Assembly (NCBI RefSeq): GCF_014646755.1
Contig: NZ_BMNW01000009.1
Span: 124,001 to 188,000, forward strand
DNA from: Pseudomonas asuensis
GTDB taxonomy: Bacteria; Pseudomonadota; Gammaproteobacteria; Pseudomonadales; Pseudomonadaceae
Direction: 5' to 3'
Length of the DNA stretch: 64,000 nt
Position numbers and translations under genes: made by a program. The notes beneath the pieces were generated by a model. That model was not told the origin of the DNA. It made no database searches and saw only the letters and a list, made by a program, of their open reading frames with translations. Of this stretch, positions 8,290 through 16,079 are shown piece after piece. Each line of letters begins with the position of its first letter. The first letter of the stretch is position 1.

Positions 8290-11202
8290 TTACTGACAGG
8301 CTTCGCAGTCAGGATCATCGATGCTGCATGCCTGTGGTACTGGTGCTGGCGCAGGTTCTGCGTGCGGCGCGCTGGCTTTCTGGGCCGGAGCAGCACTGGC
8401 TTGTACGCCAGTGATCGGGTCCGCGCTGACGGCGTTCAGCTTGCCAGTGTTGATCGTGGACTTCTCAGTGCTGGTGGCGGCCAGGGCACGGAGATAGTAG
8501 GTGGTCTTCAGGCCACGGAACCACGCCATGCGGTAGGTCACGTCCAGTTTCTTACCCGAGGCGCCAGCAATGTACAGGTTCAGAGACTGAGCCTGATCAA
8601 TCCACTTCTGACGACGGCTCGCTGCTTCCACAATCCAGCGGGTTTCGACTTCAAAGGCGGTAGCGTACAGGTCCTTCAGATCCTGCGGGATGCGCTCGAT
8701 CTGCTGTACGGAGCCGTCGTAGTACTTAAGGTCGTTGACCATGACCGGATCCCACAGGCCGCGTGCTTTCAGGTCACGCACCAGGTAGGGGTTGATCACG
8801 GTGAACTCGCCCGACAGGTTCGACTTCACATACAGGTTCTGGTAAGTCGGCTCGATGGACTGCGATACGCCAGTAATGTTGGCGATGGTCGCGGTCGGCG
8901 CGATGGCCATGATGTTCGAGTTACGAATACCTTTCTTAACGCGCTCGCGAATGGGTGCCCAGTCCAGCGTCTCGGACAGATCGACTTCAATGTACTTGGA
9001 GCCACGCTCTTCGATCAGCATCTTTTCAGAGTCGATCGGCAGAATGCCCTTGGACCACAGCGAGCCTTCGAACGTCTCATAGCTGCCACGCTCGTCAGCC
9101 AGATCACAAGATGCCTGGATCGCGAAGTAGCTGATCGCTTCCATGGACTTGTCGGCGAACTCGACGGCCGCATCTGAACCATAGGCGATGTGCTGGAGGT
9201 ACAGTGCATCCTGGAAGCCCATGATGCCCATGCCTACCGGGCGGTGCTTCAGGTTGGAGTTACGCGCCTGAGGAACCGAGTAATAGTTGATGTCGATAAC
9301 GTTATCGAGCATGCGCACGGCAGTCTTTACGGTACGGCCGATCTTCTCGATGTCCAGCTTGCCTTCGAGAATGTGGTTTACCAGGTTGATCGAGCCCAGG
9401 TTACAGACGGCGATCTCGTCCTTGTTGGTGTTCAAGGTGATCTCGGTGCACAGGTTGGAGCTGTGTACCACGCCCACGTGCTGCTGCGGGCTGCGCAGGT
9501 TGCATGGGTCCTTGAAGGTCAACCAAGGGTGGCCAGTTTCGAACAGCATGGACAGCATCTTGCGCCATAGATCTTTGGCTTTGATGGTCTTGTGCAGTTT
9601 GATCTTGCCGTATTCGATCAGGGCTTCGTAATACTCGTAACGCTCTTCGAATGCCTTGCCATACAGGTCGTGCAGGTCTGGAACATCAGAAGGGGAGAAC
9701 AAGGTCCAGTTGCCGTCATCGAATACACGCTTCATGAACAGGTCTGGAATCCAGTTCGCGGTGTTCATGTCGTGGGTACGGCGGCGATCGTCACCGGTGT
9801 TCTTGCGCAGCTCGAGGAATTCCTCGATATCCAGGTGCCAGGTTTCCAGGTACGCACAGACGGCGCCCTTACGCTTGCCACCCTGGTTTACCGCAACAGC
9901 AGTGTCGTTCACCACTTTCAGGAACGGAACAACGCCCTGGGACTTGCCGTTGGTGCCCTTGATATAGGAGCCCAATGCACGGACGGGTGTCCAGTCGTTA
10001 CCCAGGCCGCCAGCGAACTTGGACAGCATGGCGTTATCGTGGATAGCGCCATAGATGCCCGACAGGTCATCCGGAACGGTAGTCAGGTAGCAGCTGGAAA
10101 GCTGTGGGCGCAGGGTGCCCGCGTTGAACAGGGTCGGTGTGGACGCCATGTAATCAAAGCTGGACAACAGATTGTAAAACTCAATTGCGCGCGCTTCTTT
10201 GTCGGCTTCCATGTGGGACAGGCCCATGGCGACGCGCATGAAGAACAGCTGCGGCAGCTCAAAGCGGGTGCCGTTGCTGTGCAAGAAGTAGCGGTCGTAC
10301 AGCGTTTGCAGGCCGAGATAAGTGAACTGGCCGTCACGCTCGTGATTGATGGCCTTGCCCAGCTTTTCCAGGTCAAAGCCTGCCAGTTTTGGGTCCAGCA
10401 GTTCCAGCTCTACGCCTTTGGCAACGTACGCGGGCAGGGCCTTGGCATACAGATCGGCCATTTCATGGTGCGTAGCGCTTTCTGCAACATTCAGGAAGGA
10501 CAGACCTTCAGCGCGCAGGCTGTCAAGCAACAGGCGGGCAGTAACGAAGGAATAGTTGGGCTCACGCTCAACCAGGGTACGCGCCGTCATGACCAGTGCG
10601 GTATTAACGTCCTTCTCAGCTACGCCGTCGTACAGGTTCTTGAGGGTTTCACGCTGGATCAGCTCGCCGTTGACTTCGGCCAGGCCTTCACACGCTTCGG
10701 AGATGATGGTGTTCAGACGACCCATGTCCAGCGGCAGTAGAGTACCGTCAGCCTTTGTTACCCGAATGCTTGGGTGAGGCTCGGCCACTTCTGCCGTAGC
10801 GCGCTTACGCTCCTGGCTGCGGGCTTCACGGTAGATCACATAGTCACGAGCAACTTTCTGCTCGCCTGCGCGCATCAGCGCCAGCTCAACCTGATCCTGA
10901 ATTTCCTCAATGTGAATGGTGCCACCGGAAGGCATACGACGCTTGAAGGTCGCAGTGACCTGCTCGGTCAGGCGTTTCACGGTATTGTGAATACGGGAGG
11001 AAGCCGCAGCAGTACCGCCTTCAACAGCCAGGAATGCCTTGGTGATGGCGACGGTGATCTTGTCGTCGGTGTACGGAACAACAGTGCCGTTACGCTTGAT
11101 GACACGCAGTTGGCCGGGAGCGGTGGCCTTGACGTCCAGGTTGTTGTCGTCGGCCGGAAAGCCGTCAGTCGTTGCTTTCTCGCGGGACAGATCAGTCTGC
11201 AT
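8290..11202 (-). CDS. nrdA: Ribonucleoside-diphosphate reductase, class Ia alpha subunit
   Basis: The catalytic and allosteric subunit that reduces ribonucleotides to deoxyribonucleotides, working with NrdB. The 970-residue length is typical of pseudomonads, longer than E. coli NrdA because two ATP-cone domains precede the catalytic barrel: cone 1 from RVIKRNGTVVPYTDDKI (about 33-49), cone 2 from IRVTKADGTLLPLD (about 146-159). Catalytic-barrel signatures include LSSCYLTTVPDD and NLCTEITLNT. The C-terminal redox pair is in DPDCEACQ. Transcription starts in a long upstream region with two NrdR-like boxes and a DnaA box, so the gene is probably tied to dNTP levels and replication status. Confidence 0.97.
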   Translation of the reverse strand: MQTDLSREKATTDGFPADDNNLDVKATAPGQLRVIKRNGTVVPYTDDKITVAITKAFLAVEGGTAAASSRIHNTVKRLTEQVTATFKRRMPSGGTIHIEEIQDQVELALMRAGEQKVARDYVIYREARSQERKRATAEVAEPHPSIRVTKADGTLLPLDMGRLNTIISEACEGLAEVNGELIQRETLKNLYDGVAEKDVNTALVMTARTLVEREPNYSFVTARLLLDSLRAEGLSFLNVAESATHHEMADLYAKALPAYVAKGVELELLDPKLAGFDLEKLGKAINHERDGQFTYLGLQTLYDRYFLHSNGTRFELPQLFFMRVAMGLSHMEADKEARAIEFYNLLSSFDYMASTPTLFNAGTLRPQLSSCYLTTVPDDLSGIYGAIHDNAMLSKFAGGLGNDWTPVRALGSYIKGTNGKSQGVVPFLKVVNDTAVAVNQGGKRKGAVCAYLETWHLDIEEFLELRKNTGDDRRRTHDMNTANWIPDLFMKRVFDDGNWTLFSPSDVPDLHDLYGKAFEERYEYYEALIEYGKIKLHKTIKAKDLWRKMLSMLFETGHPWLTFKDPCNLRSPQQHVGVVHSSNLCTEITLNTNKDEIAVCNLGSINLVNHILEGKLDIEKIGRTVKTAVRMLDNVIDINYYSVPQARNSNLKHRPVGMGIMGFQDALYLQHIAYGSDAAVEFADKSMEAISYFAIQASCDLADERGSYETFEGSLWSKGILPIDSEKMLIEERGSKYIEVDLSETLDWAPIRERVKKGIRNSNIMAIAPTATIANITGVSQSIEPTYQNLYVKSNLSGEFTVINPYLVRDLKARGLWDPVMVNDLKYYDGSVQQIERIPQDLKDLYATAFEVETRWIVEAASRRQKWIDQAQSLNLYIAGASGKKLDVTYRMAWFRGLKTTYYLRALAATSTEKSTINTGKLNAVSADPITGVQASAAPAQKASAPHAEPAPAPVPQACSIDDPDCEACQ

Positions 11203-11401
11203 GCGGGTTCGTCTCCTAACGTGATAAGTACGATGGAGCCTTTCATGACTCCTATCTTTAAGCGTTTTGCAAAACGGCGCCGGGTTGGCTTTGCAAAATG
11301 CTCACACCGAGCCCGGCTTATGACCAGGCACGTCAAACACTCAACTATGAGCCAAAAGCATTTAAAGGCTCAAAAACGATTCGGTAACAGCCAGCAGCTA
11401 A

Positions 11402-11417
11402 CCACATCATGTAGTGG
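11402..11417. promoter_or_regulatory. NrdR box 1 (nrdA-proximal)
   Basis: CCACATCATGTAGTGG is a near-perfect 16-base palindrome close to the NrdR consensus ACACTATATATAGTGT. It lies 200 bases upstream of the nrdA start. NrdR is the Zn-ATP-cone repressor of ribonucleotide reductase genes. Confidence 0.7.
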
Positions 11418-11655
11418 TAGTGGCTGAATGAGCTTCGGGGAGAAAAAGCGGGTTGGCTGGTCTCCGAAGCTGCGTTAATCGTCATTGAAAAAGAGCTTCG
11501 ACCAACCGGAAGCTGAATGCTTGAAGGCTTGACAAATTTTACCTTGTCTAGTGTCCGGTTGCTCGTCGAACCCCAACATATAGGGATATTCGTTAAAGCG
11601 AGGTACAAGATAATGCGCTAACGGTCACTTTGCAAGTTGATAAAACGCCACAGCC

Positions 11656-11664
11656 TGTGGATAA
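11656..11664 (-). promoter_or_regulatory. DnaA box (TTATCCACA)
   Basis: TGTGGATAA on the plus strand is the exact complement of the consensus DnaA box TTATCCACA. It lies between the two NrdR boxes. In E. coli DnaA is known to bind upstream of nrdAB, so a regulatory role here is plausible. Confidence 0.55.
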
Positions 11665-11782
11665 AAAGTGGGTAATTTTGGGATATGTCTACGCAGGTCG
11701 CGTGGCTTCTGAGGTTCACCGTCAGTCGCGTTTTCCGTATCTTTTCGTCAGAGCAGGCAAATGAAATTTCGTTCAAGCGCTA

Positions 11783-11798
11783 ACACTATATGTAGTGG
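11783..11798. promoter_or_regulatory. NrdR box 2 (nrdA-distal)
   Basis: ACACTATATGTAGTGG matches the NrdR consensus closely. It lies 580 bases upstream of nrdA and about 380 bases from box 1, much farther than the two-to-three-helical-turn spacing usual for paired NrdR boxes. It is also close to the 3' end of the DUF454 gene. Confidence 0.7.
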
Positions 11799-11881
11799 TG
11801 ATTTTGTGACTGGGGACGATACAGGTATGAGGGATAAGTCAAGTAAAAATGCAGGGGTTTAAGGCTGATACCTAAGTTGCA

Positions 11882-12283
11882 TTAACGTAGTGGCCTTGTC
11901 TTCTGTCGAAGGAGATAAATAGTCACGCAGACAGCACTGGTAAGCATAAACGCGCGTGCCCAGAAATAGGGTATCAGCCAGCTGGAGATTCCAATGCTGA
12001 TCCACATGGTGAGAATGGCGTAGATCTTTCCCTTAAGTGGAATGCCTTCACCTTCCAGATAGTCCTTGATCCACGGGCCTAACCGCGGATGATTGATTAG
12101 CCAGCTATAGAAGCGCTCCGAGCTGCGCATAAAGCAGCCCGCTGCCAATAATAAAAAGGGGGTGGTCGGTAGAAGAGGCAGAAAAATGCCGATTACGCCC
12201 AGAGCGACACTGACCCAGCCCAGCGTCAGCAGGCTATAACGAACCCAGGGTCGCCGGCTGACGCGTACATCTCGTTCAGGCAT
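11882..12283 (-). CDS. DUF454 (YbaN-family) inner-membrane protein
   Basis: A small integral membrane protein of 133 residues with no established biochemical role. The family core GWVSVALGVIGIFLPLLPTT (about 22-41) is clear, followed by FLLLAAGCFMRSSERFYSWL. Hydrophobic segments lie at about 17-47 and 84-125. The fold and length fit YbaN/DUF454. It sits 15 bp downstream of the UPF0149 gene on the same strand, so the two are probably cotranscribed. Confidence 0.9.
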   Translation of the reverse strand: MPERDVRVSRRPWVRYSLLTLGWVSVALGVIGIFLPLLPTTPFLLLAAGCFMRSSERFYSWLINHPRLGPWIKDYLEGEGIPLKGKIYAILTMWISIGISSWLIPYFWARAFMLTSAVCVTIYLLRQKTRPLR

Positions 12284-12298
12284 TCGATGCTGAAACCC

Positions 12299-12883
12299 TC
12301 AATGACGGGGCTTCAATAGTGCCGGCTTCTCTTCAGGGGCATGGCAGAGCAGGAAAAGCTGCGTGAGGATTTCCGGGATCTGGGAAATCATGTTGTCCAC
12401 CAGTTCAGGGTCTTCAGCAATATCATTGAATTCGGCCTGCTCTTCGAAGAGACCAGAACCTACCATGATGGGCAGCAACAGCTCGCTAACTTCTTCCTCG
12501 GCCTGCTCGAACCAAATGGCCTCGCGCAGGAAGACACCTTCCATGAACCCGATACACCATCCGCGCAGATCAGAATCATCTGGGTCGTCGCCTAGATCCA
12601 GATCACACGGAAGTTCGAGTTCTTCATCGCTGCCAAGTATGCGCAGGATATGGGCTTTGAGTTGAATAAGGGTGGACTCGATCTCTTCACGTTGTGCATC
12701 GTTGGCATAATGCGGCGGCTCAGCGAAAAGGGCATCGATCCACTCACGCTCAGGTACGTCTACCGGGCAAATGGCCAGAGCGGTCAGATAACCGTGCGCT
12801 GCAATGTAGTCGAGCGCTTCCTCATGCAGGTCGTCCGCATCAAGAAACTCACGGAGACGGGACAGTTGTTCAGCGAAGGACAT
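12299..12883 (-). CDS. UPF0149 / YecA-YgfB family protein
   Basis: A 194-residue acidic cytoplasmic protein of the YgfB/YecA family. The family signature GWCIGFMEGVFLREAIW (about 107-123) is present, with a helical N-terminal half and an acidic linker DLGDDPDDSD before it. It has no C-terminal SEC-C zinc motif, so it is the YgfB-like rather than the long YecA form. YgfB homologues have been linked to transcriptional effects in P. aeruginosa, but this copy cannot be assigned a target. The ATG at 12883 fits the family start (MSFAEQLSRL). It leads a two-gene unit with the DUF454 gene. Confidence 0.88.
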   Translation of the reverse strand: MSFAEQLSRLREFLDADDLHEEALDYIAAHGYLTALAICPVDVPEREWIDALFAEPPHYANDAQREEIESTLIQLKAHILRILGSDEELELPCDLDLGDDPDDSDLRGWCIGFMEGVFLREAIWFEQAEEEVSELLLPIMVGSGLFEEQAEFNDIAEDPELVDNMISQIPEILTQLFLLCHAPEEKPALLKPRH

Positions 12884-13181
12884 CGGTTATTTACCTCGGA
12901 AAACGGGCTGGATATACGATAAAGGCAGTTGCGTTACGATGATGTTCCCGCAAATCGCACTTTGTGTTCCATATTGTTCATAGGCTGAACTCGGGAATCA
13001 CCCATGCGACGTGCCTGGTGTCACGTTCTGCAACTGCCTTAACGAAGCCGATTGTAGACGAGCCAGTGCGCCGCGGCAAAAGGCACGTCATTAATCTAGC
13101 CAATCTTGCCCTTCTATCAGGGGTTTGTTACAGCCTTGGGCGTTGAGTGACGGATAACCGGGCGTTTCTTGCCAGTGCCCG
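12884..13181. other. divergent intergenic region upstream of recQ
   Basis: The 327-base gap before recQ separates the UPF0149 gene from recQ, which diverge. It should contain both promoters. Apart from the recQ -10 element listed separately, no repeat, RNA gene or small ORF was recognised. Confidence 0.5.
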
Positions 13182-13187
13182 TATAAT
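13182..13187 (+). promoter_or_regulatory. probable recQ -10 element
   Basis: A perfect TATAAT lies 24 bases before the recQ ATG, followed by a short leader with the GGAGG ribosome site. No strong -35 was seen at the expected distance. Confidence 0.45.
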
Positions 13188-13210
13188 GCGCGCCATCAAA
13201 TGGAGGCAGC

Positions 13211-15346
13211 ATGTTCGATCAAGCTTTGCGTATTCTTAAAGACGTCTTTGGTTATGGCGCGTTCCGTGGCAATCAGGCCCGGATTATTGAGCGCGTTGCC
13301 AATGGCGGAGATGCGCTAGTGCTCATGCCTACTGGCGGTGGCAAGTCTTTGTGTTACCAAGTGCCCGCTTTGTTGCGCGAGGGGCTAACTGTTGTGGTCT
13401 CACCATTGATTGCTCTAATGGACGATCAGGTTGCCACACTGGATGAGTTAGGCGTGCCGGCGGTTGCACTCAATTCAACGCTTGCACCTGAAGCTCAGCG
13501 CGAAATCGCAGAACGGCTTGAGCGCGGCGAAATCAAGCTCCTGTACCTTGCACCAGAGCGTCTGGTGCAACCGCGTATGCTCAATTTCCTGCAGCGCCTC
13601 GGCAATGTTGCGCTGTTCGCCATTGATGAAGCGCACTGTGTTTCTCAGTGGGGGCACGATTTTCGACCAGAATACCTACAGCTTGGCCAGTTGGCAGAGC
13701 AGTTCCCAGACGTACCGCGTATTGCCTTGACTGCCACCGCAGACATGCGTACCCGCGATGAAATGATTCAGCGGCTGCACCTGCAAGATGCCGAGCAATT
13801 TCTATCCAGCTTTGATCGACCAAACATCTTCTATCGTATTGTTCCAAAAGAGCAGCCTCGTAAGCAGCTTTTGTCATTTCTGACTCAGCACCGGGGCGAT
13901 GCGGGCATCGTCTATTGCATGTCGCGCAAAAAAGTCGATGAGGTATCCGAGTACCTTTCCGCCCAGGGTTTCCCGGCATTGCCTTACCATGCAGGGCTTT
14001 CCAACGAGCTGCGTGCGTTTAACCAAAAGCGTTTCCTCAACGAGGAGGGGCTTATCATGGTGGCAACCATTGCTTTCGGCATGGGTATCGATAAGCCGAA
14101 CGTTCGCTTTGTGGCGCACCTGGATCTGCCCAAGAGCCTGGAGGCGTATTACCAGGAAACCGGGCGAGCAGGGCGCGATGGCTTGCCTTCCGATGCCTGG
14201 ATGGCTTACGGGCTACAGGATGTATTGCTGCTTCGCCAGATGATGCAGGGTTCCGAGGGGGATGAACGCCACAAGCGAGTCGAGCGTAATAAGCTTGAAG
14301 CTATGCTGGCCTTATGCGAAGAAACACGTTGTCGCCGTCAGGTATTGCTGGCCTATTTTGACGAGACGCTGCCAAACCCCTGTGGGCACTGTGACAATTG
14401 CGTTGATGGGGTTGAAACTTGGGATGCCACTCAGCCTGCTCGCCAAGCATTATCGGCTATTTACAGAAGCGGCCAGCGGTATGGAGTCGGACATCTGGTC
14501 GATATCCTGCTTGGCCGTGAAAACGATAAGATTAAGGGCTTAGGGCATGAGCGTCTGGCTGTTTTTGGTATTGGTAAGACATTGGCAGAAGATGAGTGGC
14601 GAACGCTCTTTCGTCAGCTGGTAGCACGTGGTTTCGCGGATGTTGACGTAGATGGCTTTGGTGGACTTCGCCTGACGGAGGCATGTCGCCCACTGCTGCG
14701 CGGCGAGGCGACACTTGAGTTGCGTCGTGATCCCAAGCCACAACGTACACGCAGTAACAATTCTGGTCCCAGCGCTGCCAGCCAATTGGTACGCTCTGAG
14801 GAGCGTCAGCAATGGGAAGCCTTGCGCACGCTGCGTCGTAAGTTGGCGGAAGAACATGGAGTCCCACCCTATGTGATTTTCCCTGATGCAACCTTACTGG
14901 AAATGTTACGGGGGCAGCCAAGAACACTGCATGATATGGGGCGTATCAGCGGTATCGGTGCGCGTAAGCTTGAGCGATACGGTCAAGCCTTTTTAGACGT
15001 ACTGACCGATTCATCGGCGGCTCCAGAGCCGGTTACCGATGTTCGCCATGAAATACTAACGCTGGTGCGAGCTGGAATGACGCCATTGCAGATCTCACGA
15101 CAGCTATCATGTTCTGAGAAAAATGTTTATAGCATCCTGGCGGAGGCTATTACGCGACAGCAACTTTCATTGGAGCAGGCGCTGGATCTGCCAGACGATC
15201 TTCTAGGCGAAATTCAAGATGCATTTTTGGAGGAGGACGGTGATTTACCTCCTGCAGCAGCGTTGGCTGATCGTTTCGCTGATCAGGTGCCCGTTGGGGT
15301 TTTATATTGCGTAAGGGCTGCGCTTGCGGCAGAACTTGCAGAATAG
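13211..15346 (+). CDS. recQ: ATP-dependent DNA helicase RecQ
   Basis: A 3'-5' DNA helicase of the RecF recombination pathway that unwinds duplexes and processes stalled forks. At 711 residues it has the full bacterial RecQ layout: SF2 helicase core with Walker A MPTGGGKS (39-46), DEAH (139-142) followed by the RecQ loop CVSQWGHD; the RecQ-C zinc site CEETRCRRQ...CGHCDNC; a winged helix; and an HRDC domain (about 530-610). The C-terminal 100 residues form a helix-turn-helix-like tail ([21 protein letters not shown]). A GGAGG ribosome site precedes the ATG. The downstream MarR, FimV-like and PlpD genes repeat the P. aeruginosa PA3344-PA3339 neighbourhood (from memory). Confidence 0.97.
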   Translation: MFDQALRILKDVFGYGAFRGNQARIIERVANGGDALVLMPTGGGKSLCYQVPALLREGLTVVVSPLIALMDDQVATLDELGVPAVALNSTLAPEAQREIAERLERGEIKLLYLAPERLVQPRMLNFLQRLGNVALFAIDEAHCVSQWGHDFRPEYLQLGQLAEQFPDVPRIALTATADMRTRDEMIQRLHLQDAEQFLSSFDRPNIFYRIVPKEQPRKQLLSFLTQHRGDAGIVYCMSRKKVDEVSEYLSAQGFPALPYHAGLSNELRAFNQKRFLNEEGLIMVATIAFGMGIDKPNVRFVAHLDLPKSLEAYYQETGRAGRDGLPSDAWMAYGLQDVLLLRQMMQGSEGDERHKRVERNKLEAMLALCEETRCRRQVLLAYFDETLPNPCGHCDNCVDGVETWDATQPARQALSAIYRSGQRYGVGHLVDILLGRENDKIKGLGHERLAVFGIGKTLAEDEWRTLFRQLVARGFADVDVDGFGGLRLTEACRPLLRGEATLELRRDPKPQRTRSNNSGPSAASQLVRSEERQQWEALRTLRRKLAEEHGVPPYVIFPDATLLEMLRGQPRTLHDMGRISGIGARKLERYGQAFLDVLTDSSAAPEPVTDVRHEILTLVRAGMTPLQISRQLSCSEKNVYSILAEAITRQQLSLEQALDLPDDLLGEIQDAFLEEDGDLPPAAALADRFADQVPVGVLYCVRAALAAELAE

Positions 15347-15369
15347 AAATAAAGGAAGCTGTTAAATGC

Positions 15370-15398
15370 TTTGATAGCGAGATAAATTTTCTATCAAA
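15370..15398. promoter_or_regulatory. inverted repeat upstream of the MarR gene
   Basis: Eight-base arms TTTGATAG (15370-15377) and CTATCAAA (15391-15398) are separated by 13 AT-rich bases, just after recQ and 66 bases before the MarR-family gene. It may be a MarR operator or a weak recQ terminator; there is no T-run. Confidence 0.4.
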
Positions 15399-15463
15399 AC
15401 TAGATTGAAGGCTGTTTAATAGCTAAACAATAATAACCGTCAAAACGATAAGGTCATTGGTCC

Positions 15464-15907
15464 ATGCCGCAAAACGATCTCCATCTCTTTGGTCGCCAAC
15501 TTTTCCATGTTTCGCGTGCATGGCGGGCAGAGCTTGATCGCCGTTTGAGCCATTTGGGCTTATCCCAGGCACGTTGGCAAGTATTGCTGACCCTTGCACG
15601 CATGAAAGATCAGCACCCAACGCAGCGGGAATTGGCTCAAAGCGTCAGTGTAGAGGGGCCGACGTTGGCTCGTCTTTTGGACGGCCTGGAAGCTCAAAAG
15701 CTGGTACGCCGAGTAGCAGTGAGTGAGGATCGTCGAGCCAAGCGCATCATGTTGACGGCCGCCGCTGGGCCACTCATTGAAAAAATCCAGACGATTGCTG
15801 ACGCGCTACGTGAAGAGTTGCTTTCTGGCATTGATGATTCGGCGATTGATATTTGCCAACAAGTCCATCAAAAAGTACTGGCTAACCTCGAAAAACGAGG
15901 CCAGTAA
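15464..15907 (+). CDS. MarR/SlyA-family transcriptional regulator
   Basis: A 147-residue winged-helix dimeric regulator. The MarR core is clear: an N-terminal dimerisation helix, the recognition region PTQRELAQSVSVEGPTLARL (about 47-66), and the wing VAVSEDRRAKRIMLT (about 82-96). The SlyA-like sequence suggests a global or envelope-related role, but no ligand can be inferred. It lies between recQ and the FimV-like gene on the same strand. The upstream inverted repeat at 15370-15398 is a candidate autoregulatory site. Confidence 0.92.
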   Translation: MPQNDLHLFGRQLFHVSRAWRAELDRRLSHLGLSQARWQVLLTLARMKDQHPTQRELAQSVSVEGPTLARLLDGLEAQKLVRRVAVSEDRRAKRIMLTAAAGPLIEKIQTIADALREELLSGIDDSAIDICQQVHQKVLANLEKRGQ

Positions 15908-16079
15908 TCGGAATCTTTGCGGCTCCGCTGAGAGCCGCAGCTCATTAATTTGTTCCTCTATACTTTCAGTGCTACTTTTTTGAGTAGCACTCGTCAGGCT
16001 TCGTCCTAAATTTTTTACGAGCGCAGCCGTTACCGTTTGTCAGAGCGGTAAATGTATTTATCTGCAATTAGGGCGCTGA
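15908..16079. other. intergenic region with two stem-loops
   Basis: Two hairpins follow the MarR gene: GCGGCTC/GAGCCGC (15919-15925 with 15932-15938), and AGTGCTAC/GTAGCACT (15969-15976 with 15984-15991). The first probably ends the MarR transcript. Neither has a classic T-tail. Confidence 0.45.

Larger units (their letters stand above)
11203..11881. other. long regulatory region upstream of nrdA
   Basis: This 679-base gap separates nrdA from the DUF454 gene, both on the minus strand. It contains no convincing gene. It holds two NrdR-type palindromes and a DnaA box, listed separately, and is AT-rich in parts. Confidence 0.6.

Noticed and set aside
8362-9177. 271-codon plus-strand frame opposite nrdA
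   Set aside because: Same reasoning: antisense to NrdA's conserved C-terminal half, no domain, no ribosome site.
9592-10740. Long open frame of 382 codons on the plus strand opposite nrdA
   Set aside because: It lies entirely antisense to the conserved nrdA coding region and shows no recognisable domain. Frames of this length arise opposite GC-rich codon-biased genes.
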